From: Acidobacteriota bacterium
GTDB lineage: Bacteria; Acidobacteriota; UBA6911; JACQTF01
Length of the DNA: 51,026 nucleotides
NCBI GenBank assembly: GCA_016210925.1
Contig: JACQTF010000031.1
Location: 1 to 51,026, forward strand
Direction of reading: 5' to 3'
Shown one piece after another: positions 23,434 to 32,200 of the stretch. Position 1 is the stretch's first letter, and the number at the start of each line of letters is the position of its first letter. The position numbers and the translations under genes are program-made. A model generated the notes under the pieces. That model was not told the DNA's origin. It did no database searches and saw only the letters and a program-made list of their open reading frames with translations.

Positions 23434-24615
23434 ATGAAAGAATGCGTCATCGTGAGCGCTGTGCGAACGGCCATCGGGGGCTTCGGGGGCACTCTCAAGG
23501 ACACGCCCGTGACCGAGTTGGGACGCACGGTCATTGCGGAAGCCGTGGCCAGGGCGAGCGTCCAGCCGTCGGAAGTGGATGAAGTGATCATGGGGAACGT
23601 GCTGCAGGCGGGTGCGGGGATGAATCCGGCGCGGCAGGCGGCCATCCAGGCGGGGATCCCGGTGTCCGTCCCTGCCCACACGGTCAACAAGGTGTGCGGC
23701 TCTGGCCTGAAATCCGTGACCCTGGCTGCCCAGGCTGTCATTTCCGGCGACGCGGAGATCGTGGTGGCGGGCGGGATGGAATCCATGAGCGGCGCTCCCT
23801 ATCTGCTTCAAAAGGGGCGCTGGGGCTACCGGCTAGGGCACGGCGATCTCTCGGACTCCATGTTGAGCGAGGGGCTCACGTGCGCCATGGCTCAGGTGCA
23901 CATGGGAGTGACCGCCGAAAACATCGCCGAGAAGTACGGCATCCTGCGGCGAGATCAGGACTGCTTCGCAGCCGAGAGCCAGCGCAAGGCGGAGGCCGCC
24001 ATCAAAGCGGGGAAGTTCCGGCAAGAGATCGTCCCCGTGGTGCTGCCCCAAAAGAAAGGAGAGCCTTTGCAGTTCCAGCAGGACGAACATCCCCGCTTCG
24101 GGACCACCGAGGAAGCCCTGGCAAAGTTGAAGCCGGCATTCAAGAAGGAGGGATCGGTCACTGCTGGAAACGCCTCCGGGATCAACGACGGCGCGTCTGC
24201 CGTCGTCGTGATGCCCGCCGAGCGCGCCAAAGCCCTGGGAATCCCACCCATGGCCAGGATCCTCAGCTACGCTTACACGGGCGTGGAACCTGCCCTCATG
24301 GGAATAGGTCCTGTGCCCGCGGTGCGAAAAGCCCTGCAAAAGGCCGGCATGAACCTGGCGGACATCGACCTGGTCGAGCTGAACGAAGCCTTTGCGGCTC
24401 AGTCCGTGGCCGTGCTGCGGGAGTTGAAGCTGGATTCGGAAAAGGTCAACGTGAACGGCGGTGCCATCGCCCTGGGACACCCCATCGGCGCCAGCGGCGC
24501 CCGCATCCTCACCACTTTGCTCCATGCCCTGCGGGACCGCAACGGGACCACGGGCCTGGCGTCCCTCTGCATCGGGGGCGGGCAGGGCATCGCCATGATC
24601 GTGGAGCGCGTGTAA
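23434..24615 (+). CDS. Acetyl-CoA C-acetyltransferase (thiolase)
   Basis: A 393-residue thiolase. The acyl-accepting Cys is Cys88 in [41 protein letters not shown] with the catalytic His, and [14 protein letters not shown] with the second catalytic Cys follow near the C-terminus. Substrate-binding [16 protein letters not shown] sequence reads [13 protein letters not shown] biosynthetic/degradative acetoacetyl-CoA thiolase fits the length and the neighbouring CoA transferase. ATG 23434 has GGGAGG at 7-8 nt; the in-frame TTG at 23428 would be inside that spacing. The next gene begins 2 nt after the stop. Confidence 0.96.
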   Translation: MKECVIVSAVRTAIGGFGGTLKDTPVTELGRTVIAEAVARASVQPSEVDEVIMGNVLQAGAGMNPARQAAIQAGIPVSVPAHTVNKVCGSGLKSVTLAAQAVISGDAEIVVAGGMESMSGAPYLLQKGRWGYRLGHGDLSDSMLSEGLTCAMAQVHMGVTAENIAEKYGILRRDQDCFAAESQRKAEAAIKAGKFRQEIVPVVLPQKKGEPLQFQQDEHPRFGTTEEALAKLKPAFKKEGSVTAGNASGINDGASAVVVMPAERAKALGIPPMARILSYAYTGVEPALMGIGPVPAVRKALQKAGMNLADIDLVELNEAFAAQSVAVLRELKLDSEKVNVNGGAIALGHPIGASGARILTTLLHALRDRNGTTGLASLCIGGGQGIAMIVERV

Positions 24616-24617
24616 GA

Positions 24618-24920
24618 ATGCTGCGACGCCTGGTGGTCATCGCACTGCAAGATCCCAAGGAAAATTACTGGGGACGCCTGGAGGAGATCACCCCGGCCGG
24701 CGTTTGGATTCGGGGCCTGAACGTCGAGACCTTCGAGGACTGGGTGCGCCAGGTGAGCAACGGCAACGCGGGCCTCGGGTGGTTCACTACCTTCTTCCCC
24801 ATGAACCGGATCCTTCGAATGACGCTGGATGAGACCGTGGGGGCGGTGCCTTCCTTTGCGGCCCGCTTCGAGCAGGAGGTGGGAAGAAAGGTGGAAGACT
24901 TTTTGGGGGCGGGAAACTGA
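24618..24920 (+). CDS. 100-residue protein of unknown function, thiolase-linked
   Basis: A 100-residue protein starting at ATG 24618, only 2 nt after the thiolase stop. It starts MLRRLVVIALQDPKENYWGR and contains VWIRGLNVETFEDWVRQV, then GWFTTFFPMNRILRMTLDET. A VVIALQDPKENYWGRLEEI-type beginning with alternating hydrophobic strands looks like a small beta-barrel or Hfq-like/SH3-like fold, possibly RNA- or ligand-binding; that is inference from pattern only. I have no named family. Its tight coupling to thiolase and the 9-nt gap to the HAD gene make it a real cotranscribed gene. Confidence 0.75.
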   Translation: MLRRLVVIALQDPKENYWGRLEEITPAGVWIRGLNVETFEDWVRQVSNGNAGLGWFTTFFPMNRILRMTLDETVGAVPSFAARFEQEVGRKVEDFLGAGN

Positions 24921-24929
24921 AACGCTACC

Positions 24930-25586
24930 ATGGTCAAAGCGGTTGTTTTCGACGCTTACGGTACCTTGTTCGACATCGGTTCGCTGGCTGGCGCTTGCGC
25001 CGCGGTGACGCCAGAGACACAATCCTTTTGCGATCTCTGGCGCCAGAAACAATTGGAGTACACCTTTCTGGTGACGGTGCTGGGGCGCTACCGGGACTTC
25101 TGGCAGATCACCTCCCACGCTCTCAGCTTCGCCTTGAAAAAGCACGACGTGAAGATCGGCGCCTCGGAGAAGCAGCGCCTGCTGGAATCGTACCTGACGC
25201 TTCCGTCATATGACCACACGGAACCCACGCTCCAGCGGCTGGAGCCGTTCAGGCTGGCGATTCTTTCCAATGGAACTCCGGCCATGCTGGGGGCGGTCGT
25301 CCGGCACAACAACCTCACCGGCTACTTTTCCCACGTGCTCAGCGCCGATCGGGTTCGCCTGTACAAACCGCACCCGGAAGTTTACCGGCTTGCGGTCGAC
25401 GCCCTCGGTGTGCAGGCTGCGGACGTTTTGTTTATCTCCTCGAATTCTTTCGACGTGGTGGGCGCTGGCAGCTTTGGCTTCCGGGTCGCATGGATCAACC
25501 GGTCCCGCGCTCCCTTGGATGAGCTGGGAATCCGTCCGGACCACGAGTTGCAGTCCCTGGTGGATCTCCCCGCGCTGATCGCATAG
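24930..25586 (+). CDS. HAD-superfamily (S)-2-haloacid dehalogenase-like hydrolase
   Basis: A 218-residue HAD hydrolase of the type II haloacid dehalogenase group. Motif I is VFDAYGTLFDI with the nucleophile Asp8; the cap contains DLWRQKQLEYTFLV with the Arg typical of 2-haloacid dehalogenases; motif II is AILSNGTPAML; motif III Lys is in RLYKPHPEVYRLA; and motif IV is VLFISSNSFDVVGAGSFGF with the paired SSN and Asp. These residues are characteristic of L-DEX-type dehalogenases. Phosphatase activity on a small metabolite is the alternative because the families merge. It follows the 100-residue gene by 9 nt and is the last gene of the operon; no terminator is obvious. Confidence 0.9.
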   Translation: MVKAVVFDAYGTLFDIGSLAGACAAVTPETQSFCDLWRQKQLEYTFLVTVLGRYRDFWQITSHALSFALKKHDVKIGASEKQRLLESYLTLPSYDHTEPTLQRLEPFRLAILSNGTPAMLGAVVRHNNLTGYFSHVLSADRVRLYKPHPEVYRLAVDALGVQAADVLFISSNSFDVVGAGSFGFRVAWINRSRAPLDELGIRPDHELQSLVDLPALIA

Positions 25587-25875
25587 GTCGGGCTACCGAC
25601 TGCAACTGGTTGCCGGAGAGCGTTGGGCCCCTCCCCCGCTGTCAATGCTCAGGTGGCGTCGAGGCGGAGGTTCCGCGTGCCGCTGAAGCGTTGTAGGGGT
25701 TGCCGATGAAAATCGTGGTTTTGCCTGTGTCGATGGGAGCAGGCTATCCTGCAGCGGTCTCTTGCGTCAGGCTTATGTACTCGTACGTGCTGGGCTCTTG
25801 ACTTTTTCTTCTTCCATCTGCTAATCTGATTGTATGAAAAGCAGAACGACCCATCTTTGATCCAGGAGGGACCTT
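25587..25875 (+). promoter_or_regulatory. Gap with a weak promoter for the AbrB-RelE pair
   Basis: No convincing gene in about 290 bp. TTGACT (25798-25803), an 18-nt spacer and TAATCT (25822-25827) form a plausible promoter about 50 nt before the GTG at 25876, with AGGAGG at about 25862-25870 as ribosome-binding site. The rest of the gap shows nothing I can name. Confidence 0.45.
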
Positions 25876-26133
25876 GTGCTTATCAGCAAGCTCGGCCAAC
25901 GCCGGCAGGTCGTCATCCCCAAAGAAATCTGTGACCAAGTCGGCCTCGAAGAGGGAGACTTTGTCGAGGTGAGTACCCGTAAAGGCGCGGTGTTCATCAA
26001 GCCCAAGAAGTTGGTTGACCCTGGTGATACCTTAACGCCAGAAGAGGAAAAGATCGTTGAGCAAGGTTTCCGGCAGCTCAAACGGGGTGAGTATGTGACC
26101 TGGGAACGCCTAAGAGATGAGCTGGGCCTATAG
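25876..26133 (+). CDS. AbrB/SpoVT-domain antitoxin
   Basis: An 85-residue protein starting at GTG 25876. Residues 3-47 are an AbrB swapped-hairpin DNA-binding domain (LGQRRQVVIPKEICDQVGLEEGDFVEV with VFIKPKKLV). The C-terminal half is acidic and helical (TPEEEKIVEQGFRQLKRGEYVTWERLRDEL), as expected for the toxin-neutralising segment. The toxin gene begins 17 nt before its stop (ATG 26117), so the two are coupled. Usual partners of AbrB antitoxins are PIN or MazF-type toxins; here the partner is a RelE-type toxin, an unusual but known combination. Confidence 0.88.
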   Translation: MLISKLGQRRQVVIPKEICDQVGLEEGDFVEVSTRKGAVFIKPKKLVDPGDTLTPEEEKIVEQGFRQLKRGEYVTWERLRDELGL

Positions 26134-26383
26134 GTTTTCCACCAGCGCCGCCAAGCAGTTTCGTCGCCTACCCAGAGATCGTCAGGAACAATTAAGCCGG
26201 GCCATTGAAGAGATGGGAGAAGATCCTTTAAAGGGCGATGTCCTGCCCGTCAAAAGCGGTAAGTTCAAAGGGGCCCTCCGAAAGCGGGTGGGACCCTATC
26301 GTATTATTTTTTCCCTCGCTGGCTCGCAACGCTTGATTGAGGTCGCAGCGATTCTGCACAGGACCGAGAAAACCTACAAATAG
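26117..26383 (+). CDS. RelE/ParE-family toxin
   Basis: An 88-residue RelE/ParE-fold toxin. The sequence starts YRFSTSAAKQFRRLPRDRQEQLSRAIEEM, typical of the helical N-terminal hairpin, and continues KSGKFKGALRKRVGPYRIIF, where GxxRxRVGxYRIIF is the family core strand with the conserved Arg. The VAAILHRTEKTYK end fits RelE rather than HigB. The C-terminal His and Arg/Lys residues of a ribosome-dependent mRNase are present, but exact active-site assignment needs an alignment. It overlaps the AbrB antitoxin by 17 nt and is followed by the convergent argG, so it is the end of its unit. Confidence 0.9.
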   Translation: MSWAYRFSTSAAKQFRRLPRDRQEQLSRAIEEMGEDPLKGDVLPVKSGKFKGALRKRVGPYRIIFSLAGSQRLIEVAAILHRTEKTYK

Positions 26384-26468
26384 CCTTGAGTGGACCCCGC
26401 CTTTACTTGCTCGCCCTGCCCAACGGGGAGTTTGGGGTGTTTCGAACAACCGACCTGGGAGTTTCAGA

Positions 26469-27659
26469 TCAGGATTTTTTCAGCAGGCCCTGGATCTGCT
26501 GCGGCAACCCGAACAGGTTGATGAAACCCTCGGCGTCCTTGGGATTGTAGGCGCCCATGGTGAAGGACGCCAGATCCGCTCGGAAGAGGGAGTAGGGGGA
26601 GTTCCTTGCTGCCACGATGGCGTTTCCCTTGTAGAGCTTCAATCGAACCGTTCCCGTGACGTTTTGCTGCGTCACATTCACGAAGGCGTCCAGGGCTTCC
26701 CTCAGCGGCGTGTACCACTGGCCATAGTACACCAGCTCCGCGTAACGGGCCGCGACCAGGGCTTTGTAGTGAGTCGTGTCCCGGTCCAAGCAAAGGGCCT
26801 CGAGCTCCCGGTGGGCAGCCATGAGCAGTGTGCCTCCCGGCGTTTCGTACACGCCCCGAGATTTCATTCCAACCAGGCGGTTCTCCACGACGTCCGCGCG
26901 CCCGATGCCGTGGGTGCCTCCCAGCCGGTTGAGCTCCTGCACCAACGCCACCGGCTCCCTCCTCTTGCCATTCAAGGAAGTGGGGATACCCTTTTCAAAG
27001 CCGATCTCGATGTAAGCCGGCCTGCCCGGCGCTTTCTCGGGACTGCGGGTCAGAACGAAGAGGGACTCCTCGGGCTCCCAGTTGGGATCCTCCAGCGGTC
27101 CGCCTTCATGGCTGATGTGCCAGAGGTTCCGGTCCCTGCTGAACAGGCTCTTGCGGGAAGCCGTCACCGGAACACGGTGCTTGCGAGCGTACGCCAGCGC
27201 ATCCTCCCTGGAAAGGATGTCCCATTCCCGCCAGGGAGCGATCACCCGCAGCTCCGGAGCAAGACTCTTGTAAGCAAGCTCGAATCGTACCTGGTCGTTG
27301 CCCTTGCCGGTGCAGCCGTGGGCCACGGCATCCGCCTTCTCTTTGCGCGCGATCTCCACCTGGCGCCGGGCCAGCAGGGGCCGGGCAAAGGAGGTGCCCA
27401 ACAGGTACTTGTGCTCGTACACGGCGCCGGCCTTCAGGGTGGGGAAAATGAAATCGGTGACGAACTCGCGTCGGAGGTCCTCGATGTAGACCTTACTCGC
27501 CCCGGTCTTCAGGGCCTTTTCCCGGAGGCCCTCCAGTTCTGCGCCCTGGCCCACATCGCCGGCCATGGCAATGACCTGGCATCCGTAGCGTTCCTTCAAC
27601 CAGGGGATGATGATGGAGGTGTCCAGCCCGCCGCTGTAAGCGAGCACGACTTTGCGCAT
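26469..27659 (-). CDS. argG: Argininosuccinate synthase
   Basis: An about 396-residue enzyme that joins citrulline and aspartate with ATP, the penultimate step of arginine synthesis. The N-terminal ATP-binding loop [15 protein letters not shown] is followed by [32 protein letters not shown] (substrate-binding), the APWREWDI block, [12 protein letters not shown] and [26 protein letters not shown]. These blocks and the length match the standard bacterial ArgG. The start is set at the ATG of [11 protein letters not shown] (27659) because that is where the family begins; ATG 27674 and TTG 27680 are in frame upstream, and none has a strong Shine-Dalgarno sequence. It is a lone gene on the minus strand, convergent with the RelE gene. 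No other arginine gene is present. Confidence 0.96.
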   Translation of the reverse strand: MRKVVLAYSGGLDTSIIIPWLKERYGCQVIAMAGDVGQGAELEGLREKALKTGASKVYIEDLRREFVTDFIFPTLKAGAVYEHKYLLGTSFARPLLARRQVEIARKEKADAVAHGCTGKGNDQVRFELAYKSLAPELRVIAPWREWDILSREDALAYARKHRVPVTASRKSLFSRDRNLWHISHEGGPLEDPNWEPEESLFVLTRSPEKAPGRPAYIEIGFEKGIPTSLNGKRREPVALVQELNRLGGTHGIGRADVVENRLVGMKSRGVYETPGGTLLMAAHRELEALCLDRDTTHYKALVAARYAELVYYGQWYTPLREALDAFVNVTQQNVTGTVRLKLYKGNAIVAARNSPYSLFRADLASFTMGAYNPKDAEGFINLFGLPQQIQGLLKKS

Positions 27660-27724
27660 TGCGTCGGTACCCATGGACAAACGTCGATTTTATCACCAGC
27701 AGGCCCCATCGCACACGGGTAAAG

Positions 27725-27762
27725 ATGCTCCGGTATGCTCCGGTACTCCGGTATGCTCCGGG
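27725..27762. repeat. Tandem ATGCTCCGGT repeat
   Basis: ATGCTCCGGT occurs at 27725-27734 and 27735-27744, a shortened ACTCCGGT at 27745-27752 and a further ATGCTCCGG at 27753-27761. It lies about 65 bp upstream of the argG start, on the side where its promoter should be. Confidence 0.7.
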
Positions 27763-27906
27763 GCTCTGGGGTGCACGACAGTAAAGTGGTCTCCTATCCC
27801 GAAGCGGCGTAGTTTTCGCAGTACTGCTCGAACTCGCCATCACGGCGGCACTGCGGAGGTTTAACACCGCTTGCTTGTGCTCCCGGATCGGACCACCGCA
27901 TACTGG

Positions 27907-27951
27907 CTTCTCTTTTCGCGCGATCTCCACCTGGCGCCAGGCCAGCAGGGG
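27907..27951. repeat. Displaced 45-bp copy of an internal argG segment
   Basis: 27907-27951 matches 27336-27380 inside argG at 43 of 45 positions by eye (core CGCGATCTCCACCTGGCGCC). The argG segment codes for [14 protein letters not shown] on the minus strand; the copy reads [14 protein letters not shown] in the same orientation but leads into unrelated sequence. The gap 27660-28132 holds no complete gene, so this is a fragment of argG, not a second gene. Confidence 0.75.
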
Positions 27952-28132
27952 CGAAGCCGATCATGCGCGGAGGACCATCCACCAGGTGACGGTGTGGTAT
28001 CCTGCGCTTGATCTTCGGAAGTACCAGCGCTCAGGAACTATCAGGGGAGGAAAGAAACGAAAACCTGAACCGCCACGGGAAGGGAACATCCCAATCGCGT
28101 GGTGTCAAAGACTAGGGAATGAGGACGAAACC

Positions 28133-30667
28133 ATGCTCATTGAAGAACAGATTGCAGAGCGCCGGCAGCGCGCCCGGAAGGAGAAGTTCGAGATCCAAAC
28201 TCGAAGCCGAGACATCTTCGCGGACTATCAGGTCTTTTCCGCGTCTTCCAAGCGAATGTATCGTGTGGCCCTACGCGGGCTTGGGCTGTTTGACAACTAT
28301 TGCGGGTGCCCGGACTTTGCGGTGAACACACTGGGCACCTGCAAGCATATCGAAGCGGCACTGTTGCATGTGCGGCGCCGGTTCGGGGGCAACGTGGAAC
28401 GAGCGCGATACAAGCGCACCCACACAACCATCTACCTGGATTACGGGGATCCCATGAGCGTTCGGATCGCGCTGCCTCCGAACGTCTCGCCCGAGCTGGG
28501 CGCCTTGAAGAGCGAATTCTTCGACGCGGCGGGCGTTCTGCGCGGGGACCGGATGGGCCGTTTCGCTTCGGCCATCGGGCGCCTTCGGGGCCTGGACGAG
28601 AAGGTGGTCGTCTATGGAGACGCTTTGGAGTGGATCGAACGGGAGCTAGAAACGGCTGAGGGCCTGGCCTTCGAATCCGCTCAATTGCGGTTGCTGGAGC
28701 AAGGCAAGCTGCCTCTGAATGGCCTCCTCAAAGCCCCGCTGTACCCATTCCAGATGCGCGGAGTGCTTTTCGCCGCCTGCCGGGGCCGGACGGTGCTGGC
28801 CGACGACATGGGACTGGGCAAGACCATCCAGGCCATCGGTGCTGCGGAGCTCCTGGCCAGGCGACGGGGAATCAGCCGGGTGCTCGTCATCTGTCCGGCC
28901 TCAGTGAAGCACCAGTGGCTGGCTGAGATTGGGCGCTTCTGCAGCCGGACAGCGGCCGTGATCGACGGCACGCCGGAAAAGCGCAAGGCTCTCTATGCCT
29001 CCACGGCGTTCTTCAAGATCGTCAACTACGAGCTGGTACTCCGGGACCTCGATCACGTAGCCGGAATTTCGCCGGACCTGATCATCCTGGACGAGGCTCA
29101 GCGAATCCGCAACTGGGAGACGGCCACTGCCAGGACGATCAAACTCCTGCGGAGCCGCTACGCCCTCGTTCTCACAGGGACACCCCTGGAGAACAAGCTC
29201 GAAGAGCTTTACTCAGTGGTGCAGTTTGTGGACGGGAGGCGGCTCGGACCGGTATTCCGTTTTCTCGAGGAGCACCGAGAGATCAATGAGCACGGCAAAC
29301 TGGTGGGGTACCGCAACCTGGATCAGGTCAGGGAGAAGCTGGTGCCGATCCTGCTGCGCCGCCGGCGGGACCAGGTGCTGAAAGATCTGCCGCCGCGCAC
29401 GGACAAGATCTTTCGCGTCTCCATGACAGCCGAGCAGGCCTCCTACTACGGCGACCAGCAACTGGTGGTGGCGGCGCTCGTGCGGAAGTTCGAACGGCAG
29501 GGATGGTTGTCCTTGCTGGATCAGCAGCGCTTGCTCTGCGCCATTCAAAACATGCGGATGATCTGCGACTCCACGTTTTTGTTTGACAAAGAGACCCGGG
29601 TCTCGCCCAAATTGGAGGAGTTCCGCGAGATCATCCGCGACCTCGTGGCAGAGGAAGAGCGCAAGGTGGTGGTCTTCAGCGAGTGGGAAAGGATGACCTT
29701 CCTTGTGGGGGAACTGCTGGATGAAATGAAGATAGGCCACGTGTCGCTGCACGGGGCCATACCATCCCGCCGGCGAAGCAAGCTCATTTCCCAATTCTGG
29801 GATGATCCGAAGATCAAGGTCTTTCTCTCCACCGATGCGGGTGGAGTGGGAATTAATTTGCAGGTGGCATCCGCTGTGATCAACATGGAACCGCCGTGGA
29901 ACCCGGCTCGCCTGGAGCAGCGCATCGCCCGAGTCCACCGGATGGGCCAATCGCAGCCTGTGCTGGCGGTTCACTTGTGGACGGAGAACAGCATTGAGGA
30001 GCGCGTTTGGGAAACCATCCGGCTGAAGAAGGCCCTGTTCAGCGGGCTGTTTGATGGCACCGCTTCGGAAGTGAGCTTTAAGAAACTGGGTCGGAGGCCG
30101 ATGATGGAAACATTGAAGGAGATCCTTTCCGAAGCGCCGCCTGACCAGGCTGGCGCTGAGCTGCGGCGACAAGAGCGAGCGCCCCAAAAGCCGGGTGAGG
30201 TCCTTGCGAGGAAGGCGCTCCCGCCGCAGCCTGCTCCCCCGGACGCGGCGACGCGGGCTGTGGGAATGCTCTTGGAAGCAGGCTTGAAATGGCTGGAGAA
30301 TTTGGCCAAGCCGGCCGAGACGGGATCCCCGGAAAGGGTTCCCCTCGCGGTCCAGCCGGGTCCACCGCGGGTGAGGCAGAAGGGACGTGGGCTTCCGCCG
30401 GCACAGCCGCGCACGCTGGCGGAGACTATTGAAGACGCGGTTTCGACGCTGGTCAAGGAAGATCCTGTGTCCCGCGTGCCCACGTTGAACCTCGCCTTGC
30501 CTCCCTCTTTGACGGCGGAGCGAATCGCCCAGACCATGGCCGGCGCCCTATCCCGGATCATGGGCAGGCGACACACAAAAGGACCGACCCGAGGAACGCC
30601 TCTCGGGTCCGGGCCGGGAAAGCCACCAGCTCCTTCAGCTAACGTGGTGAAAGGGAACCGGGGTTAG
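28133..30667 (+). CDS. SWIM zinc-finger SNF2-family DNA translocase
   Basis: An 844-residue helicase-like ATPase. A SWIM zinc finger occupies residues 57-72 (YCGCPDF...TCKHIEAALLH; Cys57, Cys59, Cys70, His72). The SNF2 N-lobe has DDMGLGKTIQ (227-231 Walker A), ICPASVKHQWLAEI, LIILDEAQRIRN (DEAQ, 320-323) and VLTGTPLENKLEELYS. The C-lobe has VVVFSEWERMTFLVGEL, FLSTDAGGVGIN and RIARVHRMGQ. A proline- and arginine-rich tail of about 200 residues follows from 640 on. SNF2 proteins remodel or strip protein-DNA or R-loop complexes; many bacterial ones are HepA/RapA-like or belong to defence systems, and no specific partner is proven here. ATG 28133 gives the conserved beginning. The gene ends overlapping the convergent AAA+ gene by 4 bp. 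Confidence 0.93.
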   Translation: MLIEEQIAERRQRARKEKFEIQTRSRDIFADYQVFSASSKRMYRVALRGLGLFDNYCGCPDFAVNTLGTCKHIEAALLHVRRRFGGNVERARYKRTHTTIYLDYGDPMSVRIALPPNVSPELGALKSEFFDAAGVLRGDRMGRFASAIGRLRGLDEKVVVYGDALEWIERELETAEGLAFESAQLRLLEQGKLPLNGLLKAPLYPFQMRGVLFAACRGRTVLADDMGLGKTIQAIGAAELLARRRGISRVLVICPASVKHQWLAEIGRFCSRTAAVIDGTPEKRKALYASTAFFKIVNYELVLRDLDHVAGISPDLIILDEAQRIRNWETATARTIKLLRSRYALVLTGTPLENKLEELYSVVQFVDGRRLGPVFRFLEEHREINEHGKLVGYRNLDQVREKLVPILLRRRRDQVLKDLPPRTDKIFRVSMTAEQASYYGDQQLVVAALVRKFERQGWLSLLDQQRLLCAIQNMRMICDSTFLFDKETRVSPKLEEFREIIRDLVAEEERKVVVFSEWERMTFLVGELLDEMKIGHVSLHGAIPSRRRSKLISQFWDDPKIKVFLSTDAGGVGINLQVASAVINMEPPWNPARLEQRIARVHRMGQSQPVLAVHLWTENSIEERVWETIRLKKALFSGLFDGTASEVSFKKLGRRPMMETLKEILSEAPPDQAGAELRRQERAPQKPGEVLARKALPPQPAPPDAATRAVGMLLEAGLKWLENLAKPAETGSPERVPLAVQPGPPRVRQKGRGLPPAQPRTLAETIEDAVSTLVKEDPVSRVPTLNLALPPSLTAERIAQTMAGALSRIMGRRHTKGPTRGTPLGSGPGKPPAPSANVVKGNRG

Positions 30668-31719
30668 GCGACCGATCCGATGACCTGTCCCTTGCAGAGT
30701 TTTTCGACTCGGAAGGAGAGTCTTTCTTCGTCCGCGGTGATGTGGATGGCCTGGTTGCGGTCCAATCCCTGCTCGGCGACCAGCTTGGCGAGCGGGAATT
30801 CCAGGAGCTGACGCAGGGCGCGTCGCAGGGGCCTGGCACCATAGCGAACGTTCGATCCGCGCCGGATCAGGAATCGCTTGGCCTGCTCGTCGATGACGGT
30901 GCCGATCCCCACCATGGCCAGCCGTGCACGGGTGTCCAGGAGGAATTTGTTGAGAATCGCCATCAGGTGCTCTTCCTTCAGCCGGTTGAACGTGATGATT
31001 TCATCCACGCGGTTGAGGAATTCCGGGCTGAAGAAATTCCCCACGGCGTTCATGCACGTGGACTGGATCTTCACGTCAGCGCTGTCGAAAGGGAGGGAGC
31101 ATATTTTCTGACCCGGGGGATGGAATCCGACCACCCCCTTGTTGATGTCGTCTACTTCTTTCGCGCAGACGTTGCTGGTCATGATGAGGAAACAGTTGGT
31201 GAAGTCCAGGTGGACGCCGGCGCCGGTGGTCATCTCGCCCCGCTCCAGGACCTGCAGCAGAAGGTCGAAGAAGGTGCGATCGGCCTTCTCCAGCTCTTCA
31301 AAGATGATGATGGTGAAGCGCTTGGCCAGCTTCTCGGGAGTGATGAAAGGAGGGTGCTCGTGGCCCACATAGCCCGGGGGGGCACCCACGAGCTTTGCCA
31401 CGTCGTGAGGGTTCTGGAATTCGGTGCAATTGATGGCCAGCACTTCCTTTTCATCGCCGTGGAGCGCTTTGGCCAGCGAACGCCCCAATTGGCTCTTGCC
31501 GGTCCCCGTCGGTCCTAGAAACAGGAAGGTTCCCAGTGGTCGCTGTGGGTCGCAAATGCCCAGGTCGGCAATGACAACGGCCTGCACCAAGGCCTCCACG
31601 GCCTTCTCCTGGCCGATCACCTCTTTTCGGAGTTGTTCCCTCAACTCGTTCGCTTTGATCATGGCTCCCTCCGTGAGCAGCGGGACCGGTGCCACGCCCT
31701 TGTGAGAAAGAGAACGCAT
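30664..31719 (-). CDS. Stand-alone AAA+ ATPase, ClpB D2/ClpX-like
   Basis: A roughly 351-residue AAA+ protein of the HSP100/Clp group with a single ATPase module. Counted from the 31752 frame start, Walker A GPTGTGKS is at 80-87; Walker B reads IIIFEELEKA (147-153) where Clp proteins usually have LLDE, so the Mg-binding Asp is Glu while the catalytic Glu is kept. GYVGHEHPP is a Clp-type pore loop; TSNV is sensor 1 and GARPLRRALRQLLEFPLA the sensor 2 region. No N-domain, D1 module or zinc finger is present, and the tail lacks an obvious ClpP-binding loop. It probably acts as a hexameric unfoldase or remodeller. ATG 31719 is the start used because GGGAGG precedes it at 13 nt; TTG 31752 and ATG 31662 are alternatives. 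It is convergent with and overlaps the SNF2 gene. Confidence 0.88.
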   Translation of the reverse strand: MRSLSHKGVAPVPLLTEGAMIKANELREQLRKEVIGQEKAVEALVQAVVIADLGICDPQRPLGTFLFLGPTGTGKSQLGRSLAKALHGDEKEVLAINCTEFQNPHDVAKLVGAPPGYVGHEHPPFITPEKLAKRFTIIIFEELEKADRTFFDLLLQVLERGEMTTGAGVHLDFTNCFLIMTSNVCAKEVDDINKGVVGFHPPGQKICSLPFDSADVKIQSTCMNAVGNFFSPEFLNRVDEIITFNRLKEEHLMAILNKFLLDTRARLAMVGIGTVIDEQAKRFLIRRGSNVRYGARPLRRALRQLLEFPLAKLVAEQGLDRNQAIHITADEERLSFRVEKLCKGQVIGSVA

Positions 31720-31907
31720 GTTGTAAAAAGTTACCTCCCGTTGAATCTCCAACCTCCCTTAGAACCTTAAGCAAGAACGATTCCAATCTGGCCCATCTTT
31801 TATTGGAGAGGAGTATCAGTAAAAAGCGCCGATCCATCAACGGTTAGGGGGTAGCGCTTGGGCCTCACCATTGTTTCAAGCTGTTCACAACCTAACCCAG
31901 GGGGAAT

Positions 31908-32165
31908 GGAATGTGTTCTTTTGAGCGTTTCATTGCTGTGCAAGAAAACCTTACCGAAACCCCGGCCCGCCGAGGGGCTCGCGCACCGCGGATCAGGCGC
32001 GCTCTCAAGAGTGCAGACAGCTCTCCCCGTGCGAGAGGCTGAGGCGGCTGAACCTCGGCTGAACCAGGTAGTGCGCTAAGAGCGCACTACCCTGAACCAC
32101 TTGGATTTGAAATTCTGGGAGGGAATGTGTTAATTTGTGCGTTTCATTGCAATGCAACAAAGCCT
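31908..32165. repeat. Pair of 44-bp direct repeats enclosing a hairpin
   Basis: 31908-31951 and 32122-32165 match at 37 of 44 positions without gaps (core GCGTTTCATTGC; both start GGAATGTGTT). The 170 bp between them hold a perfect 11-bp hairpin, 32067-32077 with 32081-32091 (AGCGCACTACC arm, 3-nt loop). No gene is seen between 31753 and 32200. It could be a small non-autonomous element or a duplicated untranslated region; no terminal inverted repeats were seen. Confidence 0.65.
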
Positions 32166-32200
32166 GTCGAAGCGTCCATCCCAGGCGATCTGTTCCCGAG

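Noticed and set aside
27875..28132. In-frame upstream extension of the SNF2 gene (about 86 codons)
   Set aside because: It includes the copied argG fragment and has no similarity; the SNF2 family start fits ATG 28133.
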